Made by a program: the position numbers and the translations under genes | Shown: positions 16,406 to 27,310 of the stretch, piece by piece | Numbering within the stretch: position 1 is the first letter of the stretch | How the letters are laid out: each line of letters begins with the position of its first letter | Assembly: GCF_004099695.1 (NCBI RefSeq) | Contig: NZ_SCHL01000006.1 | Coordinates: 124,001-188,000 of the forward strand | Source of the DNA: Methanosarcina sp. MSH10X1 | GTDB taxonomy: Archaea > Halobacteriota > Methanosarcinia > Methanosarcinales > Methanosarcinaceae | Direction of reading: 5' to 3' | DNA: 64,000 bases | The notes under the pieces: model-generated | What the model saw: the letters and a program-made list of their open reading frames with translations, nothing else | Told to the model about the DNA's origin: nothing | Database searches by the model: none

Positions 16406-19400
16406 ATGGTAGACGTAATTAAGGAATTGGAAGCACTGAGGCAGAATTTGCTTGATCTGTCCCTTCGAAATAATCTTCTCAATTACCGCCCTTCCCAGAA
16501 AAGGACCATCTCGATTGCAGGTCGAAAGCCGGAGGAGATTTACGAACTCATTGTCCTCCAGGAAAAATCAATGAGATTCAGGGCAAAAGGCCGGTCCAGA
16601 AAAGTCAGGAAAATCGCAAATGAGGAAGAAAACGAGGCTTCCGGGAAGGAAAGCAGGCTTTTAAAGACAATAGGAAAGATTCTGGTTTCCGAAGAAGAAA
16701 AACTCCAGAAAGAAGACAATTCCCGGAGTTCCCGTTCCGAAACTTTCCTGGAAACCCCGGATGACAGCGAAACTCTTGATAAAAAGCTTTTTTACGTATT
16801 TAACCAGGCAAATTCCATTTTCGAAGAACAGGGTTATCCTGTGCTCTACCTTGCGCTGGGTTTTCTGCAGTGGAATGATACCCGGACAGCCATAAAAAAT
16901 CCTAAAGCCCCCCTTCTCCTTGTTCCTGTGGAGCTCAAACGCATAGGAAAAGGGCGAATTTTCAGCATCCAGTGGACAGGAGACGAGATTTTCACTTCAA
17001 TAACTCTCCAGGCAAAAATGAAAGAATTCGGAATCGTGCTTCCCGAGTTTGAGCTGCCTGAGGAGGCTTCAGGTATTGGGGAATACTTCAGGGCTGTATT
17101 CAAGGCAGTCCGGGGAAAAAAGGACTGGAAGCTCCTGCCAGAAATCTGCCTTGACCTTTTTAACTTCAGGAAGTTTGTGATGTATAAGGATCTCGATCCT
17201 GCGACCTGGCCTGAAGACATGACGCCTGCGGACCATCCTCTTATCCGGAAAGTCTTTAACCCTGAAGACCCCGAGTGCGAGGATTCCGGCTTCCGGGAAG
17301 AAGAGGTTGACCTCAAACTTTCAGCGAAGGATACCTACCAGATAATGGATGCTGATTCTTCCCAGATCGCAGTCATTGAAGATGTAAAAGCCGGAAAAGA
17401 TCTTGTTGTCGAGGGCCCTCCGGGAACCGGCAAGTCACAGACAATTGCAAATACCATTGCAGAACTTATGGCTCAGGGTAAAAGCGTACTTTTCGTAAGT
17501 GAAAAAATGGCTGCCCTTCAGGTGGTAAAGAGCAGGCTTGATTCGGCAGGTCTGGGAGAACTCTGCCTTGAGATCCACAGTAACCAGACCCGGAAAAAAG
17601 CCGTGCTTGAAGAACTGGAAAGAACCCTGAACCGGGCAGCTCCTTCCCCAATACGCCCAGAAAGGGATCTTAACGAGCTCGAAAAGCTGAAGCATGAACT
17701 CGACCAGTATGCCCTATCCCTTGGAGAGCCTGCGGGAAGAATCTATCCCAGCCTCTATACCCTTTATGGCATAAGGGAGAAAACGAGAGCTTATTTCGAA
17801 TCGAAAAGCCTTAAAATGCCCGGCTATAAATTTCAGGAGCCTGAAACCTGGGAACCTGAAGCCTGGACCGATGCAGAAGCTATTCTGGAAAAACTGGAAC
17901 AGGTACTTCCCTTCCTCAGCCCGATCCGGAAAAATCCCTGGTATGGCTGCGAACCCGGGCTTGTACTGCCTTCGGATCTCGGAGAAATTGAAGCTCTTAC
18001 AGGCGAATGCAATGCAGCTTTCGAAACCCTGGAAACGGCAATAAAAACCTTTAATGACTTCTCCGCAACCTCAAAACCAGCTACTCTCGAAGGGATTACT
18101 GATATAATCGATGCCGCACGATTTCTAGGAAACTCAAAGCCTCTGCCTGAGAAAATGCTTCAAAATCCGGAATGGGAGTCCGAACCTTCAAGAACAGAAG
18201 CCAGCATTCTGGTTTCGAAACTCAGGCAGTACCTGGAACTCAGGACTTTCACGGAGAAGACTTTTAATCCATCAATTTTTGACGTTGAGACCTGCAGATT
18301 CGAGGAACTTTCCGGCAGTCTCCTGAAGCTTTTAAATCCGAAATACAGGAAGCTCAGAAAAGAGGTTTCAGCCTGCTATCGCTCAGGCGCACCCTTAAGA
18401 GACAGTAAAATCCTGCTTGACCTTGCCTCACTTTCCGAATATAAAGCTTGCAAGCAGGAGCTTGAGGAATCAAACGCAAAAGGCAAAAAATACTTCGGAG
18501 ACTACTGGAAAGGCTTTGAAAGCGACCCTGCTCAACTTGAGGAGCACAGCCAGTGGATAGTTACCTTCCGGAAATATTTGAGAGAAGGCATTCTGACGGA
18601 AAGGAGTTTCAGGCTAATAGCAGCCGGAATTGACAGCACTGCCCTTGAATCCGCAGCCAGCCGGGTACTTGCTGCAAAGCAGGAGTTTCTGGAATCTTTC
18701 AATAAAGTTGGGGATAGCATAGGCGCGGATTTTGGCAAAATGTTTGGGAAAAGCCTGGAAGCCGCAAAATTGAGTCTCCTGAAATCCCGTATAACACGAT
18801 GGAAAACCGAAACTTCTTCCCTGGTGCTCTGGAGCCAGTATCTCGGATACAGGCAGGCTTGCCTGGAAACAAAAGCAGCTCCTATGATAGAGGATCTCGA
18901 ATCCGGAAAACTCGATGTCTCTGATGCAATCCCTGCTTTTGAAGGCGGCTACGCCGAGATCCTCCTGAACCGCACCTTCAGGGAGAGACCTGCACTTTCT
19001 ACTTTCATCCGGGAACTCCACGAAGGCAAACTTGGGAAATTCAGGGAGCTTGATAAGAAGGTGCTTCTGGAAAACCGGAAAAGGATAAACTGCTCGGCTT
19101 ACGAAGAAGCCCCAAAACTGACCTCAGGCGCGTCAAGGGCTTCGGAAGCCGGAATTTTACTTAATGAGTTCAATCGGAAAAGAGGGCATATGCCTATCCG
19201 CGCCCTTATGAAAAAGGCAGGCGGTCTGATCCAGAAGATCAAACCCTGCTTCCTCATGAGCCCGCTTTCCATTGCCCAGTACCTTGATCCCAGGAGCACC
19301 CGCTTTGATGTGATTATTTTTGATGAAGCCAGCCAGGTCAGGCCCGAAGATGCGGTCGGAGCCCTCCTTCGCGGAAAACAGGTCGTGGTAATGGGGGACT

Positions 19401-21895
19401 CAAAACAGCTCCCTCCAACCGATTTCTTCGATACCGTGCTCGACTCTCCTGAAATTGAGCCCGATGACTATGCTACAGCAGGGGATATGGAAAGCATACT
19501 GAATGTGTGCAAACGCAGTTTCCCGGTAAAAACCCTGCGCTGGCACTACAGGAGCAGGCATGAATCCCTGATTGCGATTTCAAACCAGGAATTTTACGAT
19601 AACCGCCTCTATGTTTACTCCTCCCCCATGCAAAAAGATGAAAGACTCGGGCTGAAGTTCGTGCATCTTCCGGATGCGGTTTATGACAGGGGTAAAAGCG
19701 GAGCCAACCGGATAGAAGCAAGAGCTGTTGCAAGGGCGGTCTTAGAACACTTCAGCAGGTATCCCGAGAAAAGCCTGGGGGTCGGGACTTTTAATATAAA
19801 ACAGCAGGAAGCCATCCAGGAAGAAATTGAGGCCCTGCTTAAAGCAAATCCGGGATTTGACCTCAATTCTGGAAACGGAAGAGGCGAGCACTTTTTTGTT
19901 AAAAATCTTGAGACCATCCAGGGCGACGAGAGGGATGTTATACTTCTGAGTGTAGGTTTTGGCTTTGACGGTAACCGAAGACTTTCCCATAATTTCGGCC
20001 CGCTTAACCGTGAAGGAGGGGAAAGGCGCCTGAATGTTCTTATTACCCGGGCCAGGGAAAAATGCATTGTTTTTGCTAACTTTACAGCAAGGGACCTGAA
20101 TCTGGAAGAAAATTCACCTTTCGGGCTCCGGGCCTTGAAAGTCTTTCTTGAGTTTGCAGAGAGTGGCAGGCTCCCCTTGCCTGCATATAGCAAGGAGACC
20201 CCCGATTTACCTTTCGAAGAAACAGTTTCCGGTTTCCTTACCGAAAACGGTTTCGAAGTCCACAGGCAGATTGGCTGTGCCGGGCACAGGCTCGACCTTG
20301 CAGTGCCTGATCCCGCCCATCCGGGACGGTATGTACTTGGAATCGAGTGTGATGGAGCCAGTTATCATTCCCTGCATGTTGCACGGGATCGCGACCGTCT
20401 GCGCCAGCAGGTGCTCGAAGGACTGGGCTGGAAAATCTACAGGGTCTGGTCAACGGACTGGTACCTGCACCCGAAAGAGAGCAGAGAGAAGCTGCTTGAA
20501 GCTGTGAAAGGAGCCATAAAAAAGGCAAAAACTCAGGCAAGATCCGAAACCAGATCCGAAGTTCCGGTAATTAAAGAACCTGCAGCATGGGCCGAATCCG
20601 TAAACCAGAGTCCTGCAAGAAAATACTCCGGTTCTCCTTTAAACCAGGATTTACCTGCAATTTCGGCTTTATCCGGAATGAGTGCTGAAAATGCAGGTGA
20701 TGAAGAATTTGAAAGCAGATTTTTTGAAAGAAGTGCCCTTCCGGAAGCTTTCGAAGCCGAAATTCTTCCAGAGGCTTCGTTTGAAGCCGAGGAGGAAGAA
20801 CCTTATTCAGGCTCACTTTTCAAACTGGAAGAAGGGCTCACAACTCCTTCAGGCATGGACTTACTGCCGGAAATGGCTTCAAAAACCGAATCAATGGCTC
20901 TTGTAGTCAATGCAAATTCTCGCAAGAAACCTGTGAGAAGATCAGGAAAATCAAAGCTTCTTAAATTCAGTGCAGATCCCCGCTCTGACGGGGACGAGCC
21001 TGAACTCATACCTGAGCCTGAGCCTGAGAAAGTGAGTTTTTTCCAGGCTTATCCCGAGATTGATTTCAGTGCAGGTCCTGAAAAGAAAAAGAAACGCAGG
21101 CGGCTTAATGAATTTGCTTATATCTACGGTTCAGGAGGCGATTTCGAATCCGAGCTTGATTACGGGGAAGAAAATTATGCAGATGAGGACGATAGTTATG
21201 CAGGCATATGGGATTCGGATACTGAAACTGAGCCCGAAACTGAATCTGAGATTTTGCCCTCAGTTACCGGATCGAGAACTGTTGAAGTCCCTGACATTTC
21301 TGAGAATGAGCCTGAAAAACCGTCCGTGAAAGAAAATTTACTCGAAGATACCGTACCCCTCTACAGGGCTTGCCTTTCCTCAGGACTTCCGCAGTCCGTC
21401 GATCTTTCCGAAGTTTCTGACAGGCAGCTTGAGGAAGCAATTATACGGATTATAGCGTGTGAGGGTCCTATTCATGCAGAACTCCTGCCGCTGCGGATAA
21501 AATCACATACTGGAATTCCCCGCATGCTCGGGAAAATAAAGCAGCGAATATTTGATGCCGCGGACACTGCCGAAAACTCCGGAAAAATCCGGATAAAGGG
21601 CGAGTTTTACTGGCCGGTTTCGGAACCTGCCTGTCTCCTGCGCAGGCGTGATGGGGACGCATCTGCAAAAATTGAATGGATCTGCGACGAGGAAATAAAA
21701 GAAGCTATTCGTTTTGTCCTGAACAGTCAGTATTCAACCCCTCTTGAGGAGCTTATTGTCCAGACTTCAAGAGTTCTCGGGATAAAAACTACCCGCAAAA
21801 ACACCTCGGAAAGGATTGAGAACCTTATCCTTTCAGGAATCGAGGACAGTGAGCTGACCTTTCTGCCCAACAACATGATCGGTTTTGCAGAATGA
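16406..21895 (+). CDS. Giant SF1 helicase-nuclease (DUF4011 / COG1112 / MTES_1575 / DUF3320)
   Basis: 1829 residues. The N-terminal DUF4011 region (LRQNLLDLSLRNNLLNYRP) is followed by a split SF1 helicase: Walker A EGPPGTGKSQT (near 336-344), a long helical insert, Walker B IIFDEASQVRPEDA (D973/E974), MGDSKQLPPT, LRWHYRSRHE, VKNLETIQGDERDV and LNVLITRAREK (near 1208). Next is a Vsr-like MTES_1575 nuclease (about 1270-1360; RLDLAV..GIECDGASYH..RDRDRLRQQVLEGLGW). A disordered Glu/Ser/Pro linker of some 250 residues and a C-terminal DUF3320 domain end the protein. Such proteins are suspected DNA or RNA processing or anti-phage enzymes (family knowledge); no partner gene is adjacent. There is no ribosome binding site at the ATG. 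Confidence 0.93.
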   Translation: MVDVIKELEALRQNLLDLSLRNNLLNYRPSQKRTISIAGRKPEEIYELIVLQEKSMRFRAKGRSRKVRKIANEEENEASGKESRLLKTIGKILVSEEEKLQKEDNSRSSRSETFLETPDDSETLDKKLFYVFNQANSIFEEQGYPVLYLALGFLQWNDTRTAIKNPKAPLLLVPVELKRIGKGRIFSIQWTGDEIFTSITLQAKMKEFGIVLPEFELPEEASGIGEYFRAVFKAVRGKKDWKLLPEICLDLFNFRKFVMYKDLDPATWPEDMTPADHPLIRKVFNPEDPECEDSGFREEEVDLKLSAKDTYQIMDADSSQIAVIEDVKAGKDLVVEGPPGTGKSQTIANTIAELMAQGKSVLFVSEKMAALQVVKSRLDSAGLGELCLEIHSNQTRKKAVLEELERTLNRAAPSPIRPERDLNELEKLKHELDQYALSLGEPAGRIYPSLYTLYGIREKTRAYFESKSLKMPGYKFQEPETWEPEAWTDAEAILEKLEQVLPFLSPIRKNPWYGCEPGLVLPSDLGEIEALTGECNAAFETLETAIKTFNDFSATSKPATLEGITDIIDAARFLGNSKPLPEKMLQNPEWESEPSRTEASILVSKLRQYLELRTFTEKTFNPSIFDVETCRFEELSGSLLKLLNPKYRKLRKEVSACYRSGAPLRDSKILLDLASLSEYKACKQELEESNAKGKKYFGDYWKGFESDPAQLEEHSQWIVTFRKYLREGILTERSFRLIAAGIDSTALESAASRVLAAKQEFLESFNKVGDSIGADFGKMFGKSLEAAKLSLLKSRITRWKTETSSLVLWSQYLGYRQACLETKAAPMIEDLESGKLDVSDAIPAFEGGYAEILLNRTFRERPALSTFIRELHEGKLGKFRELDKKVLLENRKRINCSAYEEAPKLTSGASRASEAGILLNEFNRKRGHMPIRALMKKAGGLIQKIKPCFLMSPLSIAQYLDPRSTRFDVIIFDEASQVRPEDAVGALLRGKQVVVMGDSKQLPPTDFFDTVLDSPEIEPDDYATAGDMESILNVCKRSFPVKTLRWHYRSRHESLIAISNQEFYDNRLYVYSSPMQKDERLGLKFVHLPDAVYDRGKSGANRIEARAVARAVLEHFSRYPEKSLGVGTFNIKQQEAIQEEIEALLKANPGFDLNSGNGRGEHFFVKNLETIQGDERDVILLSVGFGFDGNRRLSHNFGPLNREGGERRLNVLITRAREKCIVFANFTARDLNLEENSPFGLRALKVFLEFAESGRLPLPAYSKETPDLPFEETVSGFLTENGFEVHRQIGCAGHRLDLAVPDPAHPGRYVLGIECDGASYHSLHVARDRDRLRQQVLEGLGWKIYRVWSTDWYLHPKESREKLLEAVKGAIKKAKTQARSETRSEVPVIKEPAAWAESVNQSPARKYSGSPLNQDLPAISALSGMSAENAGDEEFESRFFERSALPEAFEAEILPEASFEAEEEEPYSGSLFKLEEGLTTPSGMDLLPEMASKTESMALVVNANSRKKPVRRSGKSKLLKFSADPRSDGDEPELIPEPEPEKVSFFQAYPEIDFSAGPEKKKKRRRLNEFAYIYGSGGDFESELDYGEENYADEDDSYAGIWDSDTETEPETESEILPSVTGSRTVEVPDISENEPEKPSVKENLLEDTVPLYRACLSSGLPQSVDLSEVSDRQLEEAIIRIIACEGPIHAELLPLRIKSHTGIPRMLGKIKQRIFDAADTAENSGKIRIKGEFYWPVSEPACLLRRRDGDASAKIEWICDEEIKEAIRFVLNSQYSTPLEELIVQTSRVLGIKTTRKNTSERIENLILSGIEDSELTFLPNNMIGFAE

Positions 21896-22037
21896 AAGGT
21901 GTTTTCAAAGATTTCAGGAAATCCTATTTTTCTCAGGCTATTCTATTCTTTAATCTTAAAACTCTTTACTGATTTTTAACTTTTCTTCAATAGATTGGTT
22001 TTTAAAAGTTTTCAATCCATACAGTCAAATCTCCGAT

Positions 22038-24307
22038 ATGAGAATCAAAATATATGAATTAGAAAAAATAAAATACATTCTGGAAATTGGGGGAGGCAAT
22101 TTAGCGGAGATAGAAAAATTATCTAATCCGGAGGAAGATCCAGGTTATAAGAATAAGCATCCTGGCAATTTCCAGGAATATTTTCTGGTGGGGATATCAT
22201 ATGTACTTTTAACAGTTATTCTTGCCTATCCTGTAATATTTAAGATAAAAACCAATATTCCTGGAACAGGTGAGGATTCTTTTCAGTGGATGAGGATTTT
22301 ATGGTACACAAAAAAGCAGTACAGGAGGTAAATTTAACAGCTTTTACACATGATAATTTGCTTTTTTATCCGAATGGTATAGAATCTATGCCATTTCCCT
22401 CGGCATTTAATCAAATCTTATATTTGCTGCTCTCCCGGTTTCTGGACTTGCATGTCATATACACGATATTATGGCTCCTGACTTTCATAATAGGAGCTGC
22501 TGGTGCGTATTTGCTCGTAAAATACCTTACGGATAATAAATACGCTGCCTTTATTGCAGGAATTGTATTTGCATTCTCCCCATATCACTTTTCAAGAGGG
22601 CTATGTTTCTTTGGAGCCGCAACAATTCAGTGGATCCCTTTCTGTGCATTATTTCTTATGAAAACGGTTAAAGAGGGAGGGACGAAAAACTCGGTTATTG
22701 CAGGAATCTTTTTTGTCCTTGTCGCAATGAGCGACCTGCAGTATCTGATATTTATGGGAATCTTTGCAGGGCTGGTGCTTTTATAAGATATTTACACGAA
22801 TCTCAGTTCCGAGAATACTTTTATTTATTCTGTGATAATATCAGTTAAAAAATATTTCCTTTTTGGCGGGGTCGCTCATCTCGGAGTATTGCCTTTAACC
22901 GTCAATGAAATACTTATTGCCCTTTGAAACGAAAACTTCTTAAAACCAGATGCTCAGGAAATTCTGAAATTATCAAATGACTTGATGACCTTCTTTCTCC
23001 CTTCGAAACTACATCCTCTGGTTGGTCAATTTACAGTAGATTTATATTTAAACTTACCAAACTGGCATGCAGAAAAAGTAAACTTCATAGGATACGTCGT
23101 TCTGGGGCTTTCGACCCTTTCATTCCTGAAATCAAGGAAAAATCCTGACTTAGAATTCTGGTTAATAGCTACAATTTTCTTTACAATACTTAGCCTGGGA
23201 CCTGTACTGCATTTTAATGGCATTCTTTCTTTCACTGATTTCAATCTGAAGATACTCCTTCCGCATCGGCTATTAGATGATACGGTTCCGTTCCTGCAAA
23301 ACTGCAGGACAGTCGGCAGGTTTTTCGTCATCGCAACACTTGGATATTCCGTCCTTGCCGGGCATGGCATTTCGGAATTACTTAAGTATAAGCCCGAAAG
23401 AAAGAAGTTGATCTTTACAATAACCGGTTTATTGTTGATTTTTGAATATATGTGCATCCCGTACCCGACTGCGCAGGCAGATGTCCCTGATTTTTACTAT
23501 GAAATCAGTGATGATACTGAGAACTATGCATTGCTCGAAATACCACAGAGATACAATGCAGGATATATGGATTTTCATCTCCTGTACTATCAGACAGTCC
23601 ATAATAAACCTCTTGTCGGCGGATTTGCAGCAAGGTATCCAGCCAACATAAGTTACTTTCAAAGTAGTACCCCCTTTATTAGAGAATTAAACTATTATTC
23701 CCTGCAGAATAATGGGATTTTAGAACAAAATATTACTGAAATAGGTACTTCAGTCCTGAATGCTAACGATATAAGGTACGTTATTCTCCACAGAGATCAA
23801 TTGTCCAGCAAAGAGCTGCATTTTACAAACGAGTTACTGAAAAAGACACTTAAAACCGAGCCACGTGTATATCCTGAAGATGGGCTTGTTGTTTACCAGG
23901 TTCCGGACGAGACAATTCTCCCCTATATGCTTCTGGGTGACGGATGGAATCGTCGGGAGAACCGGGATGGCATAACAACTGCATGGGTAGCAAATAATGC
24001 TACAATACTGATTTACTCGGATGTTACTGAGGATGCGGTATTAAAGTTTAAAGCCCTGAGCTTCCACTCTCCAAAAACACTGGAGGTTTATAACGGCAAA
24101 GCTCTCCAGAATAAACAAACCGTAAAAACCAGTTTAAGTACAGTAAATATTCCAATCGACTTAAAGAAGGGAAAAAACACCATTCTTCTGCATATGCCTG
24201 AAGGCACAGAAAGACCGTGTGATTTACCAGAGCTAAAGAGCAACAATAATGCGGAATTAAGTATAGGAATCCAGAAGGTTCAATTAATTCATTCACTTGA
24301 AAATTAA
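22038..24307 (+). pseudogene. Multi-pass membrane protein (YfhO/PMT-like), broken three times
   Basis: A single coding sequence of about 750 codons. The first part (LVGISYVLLTVILAYPVIF..GEDSFQWMRILWYTKK) shifts frame at the A-run 22310-22315; adding one A restores KAVQEVNLTAFTHDNLLFYP. The second frame then runs on past TAA (22784-22786) and TGA (about 22925) in the same phase to 24307. It has multiple membrane helices, a lumenal NxT-rich tail and overall resemblance to oligosaccharyl or YfhO-type glycosyltransferase membrane proteins. Function is not assignable. Because stops are TAA and TGA rather than TAG, pyrrolysine readthrough does not rescue it. Confidence 0.85.
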
Positions 24308-24491
24308 TCCTCAGGAGGAAAGATCACCTGAAGAATTTTATCAAGCCATAGAAATATGTTCTGGAGACATTAAGCTCCAGACAACTCTACCTTTTGTTAG
24401 CCGTACCAGGGAAGATCGGAACATTCCCTTCCAGCCCTGCATTTTTTACAAAGTTGGGGAAGCTGTAATTCCTTCCCCTGACCTCAACTAA
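24297..24491 (+). CDS. Possible short ORF or remnant, unrecognised
   Basis: A 64-codon frame (TTG start) overlapping the end of the preceding pseudogene; later residues read TLPFVSRTREDRNIPFQPCI and FYKVGEAVIPSPDLN. An AGGAGG at 24313-24318 lies inside it without a suitable start following. It is protein-like in composition but has no recognised family; it may be the tail of another decayed gene. Confidence 0.2.
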   Translation: MKINPQEERSPEEFYQAIEICSGDIKLQTTLPFVSRTREDRNIPFQPCIFYKVGEAVIPSPDLN

Positions 24492-24528
24492 AACTTATGT
24501 TTATTTGATTTACCTTTTCAGTTAACTC

Positions 24529-25074
24529 TTATTTTGTAATAAAAACCATTGCAGCTACAACGGTAGTCCATTTCCCGTCCTTATCGCCATTTGAGGTCTG
24601 GCAAATATGGAACGTATCGAATATATGCCCGCTTGCCTTGTAGACCTGCTCTCTCTCATGCCAGGCCATTTCTGCGTCGAATTCTATACCAAGGGTTGTT
24701 GCAAGCATTGTTGCTGCCAGGTCCTCAGCATATTCTCCTGCAATAATCTCTTCTTCTCCAAAAGAGTGATGTTCGGAAATGTACCCGTAGTTTTCTTCAT
24801 TTACAGGGACTGCAGTTCCTATAGCTGAAGCCATTAAACGATGAGGTTCGTCAGTATCGTTTCTTGCAAGTACACAATGGACAATGGCGCCAGGTTTTAA
24901 CTCTAAGAGCCCTTCTTCTCTCGGTACTAGTTTGCAGTTGGGAGGCAGAATGCTTGAAACACTTACAAGGTTGTATTTCTCGATTCTTGCATCCCTCAGT
25001 GCAAGTTCAAAGGATGCTAATCGGTCTTTATGTACCCCGGTACCCTTTGTCAAAAATGCTTTTCTTGGGATCAT
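24529..25074 (-). CDS. pdaD: Pyruvoyl-dependent arginine decarboxylase
   Basis: 181 residues, the usual family length. It converts arginine to agmatine, the first step of archaeal polyamine synthesis and of agmatidine formation on tRNA-Ile2. The proenzyme self-cleaves at the Ser-Ser in LVSVSSILPPNC (S40-S41), leaving the pyruvoyl group on the alpha chain. Other family marks: KGTGVHKDRLASFELALRDA, VPREEGLLELKPG, EHHSFGEEEIIAGEYAEDLA. GAGGAG lies 6 bases ahead of the ATG. It is monocistronic, with no agmatinase-like gene in the window. Confidence 0.95.
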   Translation of the reverse strand: MIPRKAFLTKGTGVHKDRLASFELALRDARIEKYNLVSVSSILPPNCKLVPREEGLLELKPGAIVHCVLARNDTDEPHRLMASAIGTAVPVNEENYGYISEHHSFGEEEIIAGEYAEDLAATMLATTLGIEFDAEMAWHEREQVYKASGHIFDTFHICQTSNGDKDGKWTTVVAAMVFITK

Positions 25075-25270
25075 GTTAACTCCTCAAGGGATTTATGCGT
25101 CTGCTGTGCGGGTTCCATTGTATGAGCAACCAATACACACATAGATAATTTAAAGCTTTTAAGCAGTAAGCTGAACTATTGGGCTGATAGTTCTATCTTT
25201 CATGACTCAAACGTACACCAGAGTTATGAACTTTATCCTATTAACTCTCAGCTTTTGAAAACGGAATACT

Positions 25271-27310
25271 TTATACTGGAGATACATCCAGAAGAGAGTC
25301 CTGCTCGCTTAGTTCCTTAAAGCCTTCATCAAATTCATTCTGTCCGGATAGAGCTTTTTCATAGACATCGGAATTTGCAATCCCTTCAAATATAAATCTG
25401 GTTTCTACTGGAATCTCACCTGCATGGACCTTTATATCCTTTTTATCTACACGAATTGTAACCTGGTCAGGGAAAAGTCCGGACTCGGCCATGTAGTCAA
25501 GTATTAGCTTTTTCCCGAACTCTTCAGCAAAATCCAGGGCTTCACTCCTTATCACGAAATGCCTCCTTCCTGCAGGGGTATATACAAAGATACCTTTCGT
25601 TTTAAGGTCGTACTTTGATTCACTATAAAGCGTACGCACAGTTATCTCGACACGCTTTGTCCCTTTGCCTGCAAGAGCTCCGACCGCATTTCCGACATTC
25701 GAATATTCCGGAATAAGAATCTCAGCATCAATCAGCTGCTTCAGCTCTTTCACATAAGCCCGGACCGGGCCTCCCAGAAGGACAACAGGGATATCCACTT
25801 TAAACCGGGCGAAAAAACTGCCTTCAAGCATTTTTTTAATTTCGGTCCTGTCTACTCCTTCCATCAAAAAAGCGATAAGGTCTCCTGCCATGTTCCTGGC
25901 AAAGAGCTGTTTCACTTCCAGACAGAACTCTTGCCTGTCAATCCCTGAGAAGTTTGCAAGCAGGGTAGCTCCGATTTCAGAGGCTTCGGCATTCCACTCA
26001 GTATACTCTCCAAGTGCATGCAGGGCATCAGTGGGGGTAAAACCTATCACCTGAACGAGACGCTTCTGGATTAAAGAACCCATCACCTTTTTTGAAGGCA
26101 GGATATTTCGGTCCCAGTAAATATCTTTGAGGGAAAGCGGTTTATTTCCTATAAGAGCAAGGAGTTCTCCTTCTTCCCGGCTCAAACTGGCAGGCTTTTG
26201 CCCTGTCCGGACAAAAAATTTTGTTGCCTGGATATGTTCATCCAGTTTGAGCCTGTCCGGAATCCAGCGTTTTTTCAGGGTGCTCATGAAATCGGGGTAC
26301 AGGACTGCTGCCCTGCAAAGAGGAATGACACGTCTGGGACCTATATTTATATTGCCTCTCTGAACCCAGATGTGACTGTCTCCTCCCATAGCCGACGTCT
26401 CCATACGCAGCGCTCTGACTTTTGTTTGCCAGCCGCCCACAACTGCACCGGTCTCGCTGAGGTGAGGAAGCCCTTTATGTATCAGAGAGACATCCGTGCT
26501 CGTGCCGCCAACATCTATTACAGTGCAGGTCTCATGCCCTGACAGATAGGAAGCCCCGAGAAGACTTGCTGCAGGCCCTGAAAAGACCGATTCTATGGGT
26601 TTTTTCAGGGCTTCGTGCATACTTACTACCGAACCGTCGCAGCGGAGCATGGCAATCCTGGGGTTTAGTCCTCTACTTTCGATCTCACTTACTACCGTTT
26701 TTAAGAAGCCCTCCGCTACAGGCAGGAGCTGGGCATTGAGGTAGGCAGTAACTCCCCTTTCATAAGCTCCCAGAGACTGGGCCAGCTCATGCCCGCAGAC
26801 AACAGGCAATCCCGCAAGCTCCTGAATAAGGGTTTTAACGCGTAATTCATGCTCAGGATTTCGAACACTGAAATAAGAAGAAACCGCAAAAGCCGAAACC
26901 CTGTTTCTTATTTCAAGCACGAATTTTTCTACTGCTAACAGGTCAAGAGCTGCTGCTTCCTCCCCATTGCTGTCATGTCCTCCCTGTACCATGATGCAAT
27001 TCTTAATTCCCGAATCGGAAGGAATCTCATAATTTCCTATAAGGATCAGCCCTACGGGATATCCTGTGCTTTCAAGGATGGTATTGGTTGCAAGGGTGGT
27101 AGAAACCGAAACAACAGCCACGGATTTCAGCTTTTCAGGATCAAGTCCGTCAATCGATTTTTTAATTCCTTCAAGAGGGTCAGGATAGGTGGTAAATGCT
27201 TTATTTGAGCATACGACCTTTCCATCCGACTTCTGAATTAAAACCGAATCAGTATAAGTTCCACCTGCATCAATGCCAAGGTCATATGCCATTTTTGGAT
27301 TATACGCCAT
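25271..27310 (-). CDS. Hydantoinase/oxoprolinase family protein, HyuA-like (copy 1)
   Basis: 679 residues. The ASKHA-type ATPase begins LGIDAGGTYTDSVLI (phosphate-1) and has VSTTLATNTILEST, ERGVTAYLNAQLLP, VFSGPAASLLGASYL and VIDVGGTSTDVSLI (phosphate-2), followed by a C-terminal domain ending in an acidic tail. HyuA proteins use ATP to open lactam or hydantoin rings, usually with a HyuB partner; no hyuB is in the window. The start is preceded by AAAGGCGA; a nearly duplicated AAAAATGGCRTAT gives a second in-frame ATG six codons on (27292). It is 55-60% similar by eye to the upstream copy. Confidence 0.9.
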   Translation of the reverse strand: MAYNPKMAYDLGIDAGGTYTDSVLIQKSDGKVVCSNKAFTTYPDPLEGIKKSIDGLDPEKLKSVAVVSVSTTLATNTILESTGYPVGLILIGNYEIPSDSGIKNCIMVQGGHDSNGEEAAALDLLAVEKFVLEIRNRVSAFAVSSYFSVRNPEHELRVKTLIQELAGLPVVCGHELAQSLGAYERGVTAYLNAQLLPVAEGFLKTVVSEIESRGLNPRIAMLRCDGSVVSMHEALKKPIESVFSGPAASLLGASYLSGHETCTVIDVGGTSTDVSLIHKGLPHLSETGAVVGGWQTKVRALRMETSAMGGDSHIWVQRGNINIGPRRVIPLCRAAVLYPDFMSTLKKRWIPDRLKLDEHIQATKFFVRTGQKPASLSREEGELLALIGNKPLSLKDIYWDRNILPSKKVMGSLIQKRLVQVIGFTPTDALHALGEYTEWNAEASEIGATLLANFSGIDRQEFCLEVKQLFARNMAGDLIAFLMEGVDRTEIKKMLEGSFFARFKVDIPVVLLGGPVRAYVKELKQLIDAEILIPEYSNVGNAVGALAGKGTKRVEITVRTLYSESKYDLKTKGIFVYTPAGRRHFVIRSEALDFAEEFGKKLILDYMAESGLFPDQVTIRVDKKDIKVHAGEIPVETRFIFEGIANSDVYEKALSGQNEFDEGFKELSEQDSLLDVSPV

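Noticed and set aside
22784-22786. Stop readthrough in the broken membrane gene
   Set aside because: The stops are TAA and TGA, not TAG, and there is also a frameshift; decay is simpler.
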